Shown: piece after piece, positions 62,211 through 64,000 of the stretch | Numbering within the stretch: position 1 is the stretch's first letter | Layout: the number at the start of each line of letters is the position of its first letter | From: Devosia sp. RR2S18 | Lineage (GTDB): Bacteria; Pseudomonadota; Alphaproteobacteria; Rhizobiales; Devosiaceae | Length of the DNA: 64,000 nt | Direction: 5' to 3' | Assembly: GCF_030177755.1 (NCBI RefSeq) | Contig: NZ_CP126539.1 | Span: 3,124,001-3,188,000 of the forward strand | Made by a program: the position numbers and the translations under genes | The notes under the pieces: generated by a model | Databases searched by the model: none | What the model was told of the DNA's origin: nothing | Seen by the model: the letters and a program-made list of their open reading frames with translations, nothing else

Positions 62211-63412
62211 GTTGGCTCAGCATCGTCGGTATCGGCGAGGATGGGTTGGCGGGCATCGGGGAAGCGGCGCGCGCGGCCATCGCCGACGCCGAGATCGTCT
62301 TTGGTGGCGCCCGCCACCTTGAACTTGCGGCGCCCGCTATAACAGGCAAAACGCAAGTCTGGCTGTCGCCATTCTCAGGCTCCGTGGATGCCGTGCTGGC
62401 CAGCCGTGGCAAAAGTACCTGTGTCCTCGCGTCTGGGGACCCATTTATGTTTGGCGTTGGTGCCACACTGGTCCGACACATTGATGCGGCGCAGATGCGG
62501 GTGTTTCCGCATCCCTCCGCATTCAGCCTCGCTGCCAGCCGGCTGGGTTGGCCATTGCAGGACGTTGCCACCGTTTCGCTCCATGGGCGACCGCTCGACC
62601 TGATCCGGCCCCATCTTCAGCCGGGCGCCCGCATCCTGACCTTGACCTCTGATGAGCATGGCCCGGCGGCCTTGGCGCGCCTGCTTACCGAAGCCGGCTT
62701 CGGCATCTCCATAATCTCCGTGCTGGAGGCCCTGGGCGGCCCCCGCGAAAAAATCCGCAGCCAGGTTGCGGTGAACTTCGGGCTCGCCGACGTCGACCCG
62801 CTCAATGTCTGCGCCGTCAGCGTGGTCGCTCTGCCCGGCGCCCGCGTCCTGCAGCTTGCTCCCGGTCTCGATGACAGCCTCTTCGAGCATGACGGACAGA
62901 TCACCAAGCGCGATATCCGCGCACTGACGCTATCTACCCTGGCGCCCCGCCATGGCGAATTACTATGGGATATCGGCGCTGGCTCAGGCTCGGTCGGCAT
63001 TGAATGGATGCTGGCCGATTCAAGCCTCCGCACCATTGCCATCGAAGCCGATGCAGAGCGCGCCACACGAGTGGAGCGGAATGCCAAGGCACTCGGCGTG
63101 CCTGACCTCAAGGTGGTGCTCGGCTCTGCTCCCGACGCGCTGAGTGGGCTCGAACCTCCCCATGCAATTTTCATCGGCGGCGGCGGCAGCGACCCTGGCG
63201 TCCTCGATAGCGCACTTGCCGCCCTGCGGGCGGGCGGTAGGCTGGTCGCAAACGCGGTGACGCTGGAGATGGAAGCGATGCTCCTTGCACGCCATGCGGA
63301 GTTGGGCGGCAATCTCACCCGCATCGCCATCTCGCGGGCCGACGCGGTGGGGGGGATGACGGGGTGGCGACCGGCCATGCCGATCACCCAATGGAGCTGG
63401 AGCAAGCCATGA
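62207..63412 (+). CDS. cobL: Precorrin-6Y C5,15-methyltransferase (decarboxylating)
   Basis: A 401-residue two-domain enzyme starting at GTG. The N-terminal CbiE-like part (about 1-205) has '[36 protein letters not shown]' and '[17 protein letters not shown]'; the C-terminal CbiT-like part (about 235-401) has '[45 protein letters not shown]'. It methylates C-5 and C-15 and removes the C-12 acetate carboxyl. Confidence 0.94.
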   Translation: MSWLSIVGIGEDGLAGIGEAARAAIADAEIVFGGARHLELAAPAITGKTQVWLSPFSGSVDAVLASRGKSTCVLASGDPFMFGVGATLVRHIDAAQMRVFPHPSAFSLAASRLGWPLQDVATVSLHGRPLDLIRPHLQPGARILTLTSDEHGPAALARLLTEAGFGISIISVLEALGGPREKIRSQVAVNFGLADVDPLNVCAVSVVALPGARVLQLAPGLDDSLFEHDGQITKRDIRALTLSTLAPRHGELLWDIGAGSGSVGIEWMLADSSLRTIAIEADAERATRVERNAKALGVPDLKVVLGSAPDALSGLEPPHAIFIGGGGSDPGVLDSALAALRAGGRLVANAVTLEMEAMLLARHAELGGNLTRIAISRADAVGGMTGWRPAMPITQWSWSKP

Positions 63413-64000
63413 CAGTGCACTTCATCGGCGCCGGCCCCGGAGCGGCGGATCTCATTACCGTACGCGGGCGTGACCTGCTCGCCCGCTGTCCCGTGTGCCT
63501 TTATGCCGGCTCGATCGTGCCGGCCGAAATGCTGGCCTGGTGCCCGCCGGATGCACAGCTGGTCGACACGGCGCCCCTGTCGCTCGACGAGATCGAAGCC
63601 GAGTACAAACGCGCGCATGGAGCGGGACAGGACGTGGCGCGCCTGCATTCGGGGGACCTCGCCATGTGGAGCGCGGTGGCCGAGCAAATGCGGCGGCTCG
63701 ATAGGCTCGGTATTGCCTATACCGTGACGCCGGGCGTGCCGGCCTTCGCTGCCGCAGCAGCGGCACTGGGGCGCGAATTGACCATTCCGGCCACGGCGCA
63801 AAGCTTGGTGCTGACGCGTGTGGGTGGACGCGCCTCGCCCATGCCAGAAGGGGAGACGCTGCGCGGTTTCGGTGCCACCGGCGCGACGCTTGGCATTCAC
63901 CTTGCCATTCATGCCCTGGACCGGGTCGTTGCCGAACTAACACCAATTTATGGCGCTGACTGCCCGGTGGCGATTGTCGCGCATGCATCCTGGCCGGAGG
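63409..64000 (+). CDS. cobM: Precorrin-4 C11-methyltransferase, 3' truncated
   Basis: The first 197 codons are in the window; the family is about 255 residues, so roughly 60 are cut off by the right edge. The sequence begins [20 protein letters not shown] and shows '[33 protein letters not shown]', '[22 protein letters not shown]' and '[22 protein letters not shown]'. It overlaps cobL by four bases. It methylates precorrin-4 at C-11. Confidence 0.93.
   Translation, partial: MTVHFIGAGPGAADLITVRGRDLLARCPVCLYAGSIVPAEMLAWCPPDAQLVDTAPLSLDEIEAEYKRAHGAGQDVARLHSGDLAMWSAVAEQMRRLDRLGIAYTVTPGVPAFAAAAAALGRELTIPATAQSLVLTRVGGRASPMPEGETLRGFGATGATLGIHLAIHALDRVVAELTPIYGADCPVAIVAHASWPE

Noticed and set aside
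1..64000. CRISPR array, insertion sequence or integrated plasmid
   Set aside because: No regularly spaced repeats, transposase, integrase or flanking terminal repeats were recognised.

Overview
The window reads as chromosomal DNA of an alphaproteobacterium of the order Hyphomicrobiales, most like the Devosia group. The support is high-GC coding, a MucR/Ros-type regulator, a seven-gene Mrp-type antiporter, a rhizobial rhamnose locus with a fused RhaD aldolase/dehydrogenase, the aerobic cob pathway, DUF2336, DUF1491 and DUF6456 families, and CtrA-type TTAA-N7-TTAA boxes. Genus-level assignment is inference. No rRNA, tRNA, CRISPR array or insertion sequence was recognised.

Layout. Positions 1-8.8 kb hold a left-edge partial HTH protein (terminase-small-subunit-like), a KTSC protein, DUF2254 and DUF2147 proteins, an Hsp70-like ATPase, a degenerate GGDEF protein behind a perfect CtrA box, a YcgN-type protein, a class A penicillin-binding protein and a split DUF1214/DUF1254 pair. 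Positions 8.8-19.6 kb carry ChrA, a soluble chemoreceptor, a lipoprotein, a small basic protein, DUF2336, a histidine kinase - peptidoglycan-binding protein - DUF1491 operon, SufE with a candidate small RNA upstream, and a DnaA-domain-IV protein paired with a DUF6456 protein. Positions 19.7-26.2 kb carry mucR and the mnh/mrp A-G operon.

Positions 26.4-34.5 kb hold oligopeptidase B, an iron-type superoxide dismutase, a receiver protein behind a second perfect CtrA box, a GNAT, a HerA-like ATPase coupled to a degenerate LOG-like protein, an asparaginase and an extended SDR. Positions 34.5-38.4 kb are an osmoprotectant ABC importer. Positions 38.6-48.1 kb are the L-rhamnose locus: importer, mutarotase and DeoR regulator on the minus strand, aldolase/dehydrogenase and isomerase on the plus strand. 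No rhamnulokinase is present.

Positions 48.2-53.2 kb contain ybaK, a DUF1127 protein, a copper module (copA-cueR-copZ behind a 19-bp-spacer MerR promoter) and a divergent DUF1428/MarR pair. Positions 53.3-58.1 kb are a second sugar ABC importer with a divergent LacI regulator and paired operators. Positions 58.1-64 kb are cobF-G-H-I-J-L-M of aerobic cobalamin synthesis; cobM runs off the window and cobK is absent from the usual place.

Most of the window is ordinary chromosome. The least explained parts are the DnaA-domain/DUF6456 pair with a promoter-overlapping palindrome, the CtrA-box genes, the HerA/LOG-like pair and the candidate RNA upstream of sufE. I did not find a clear new defence or mobile system.
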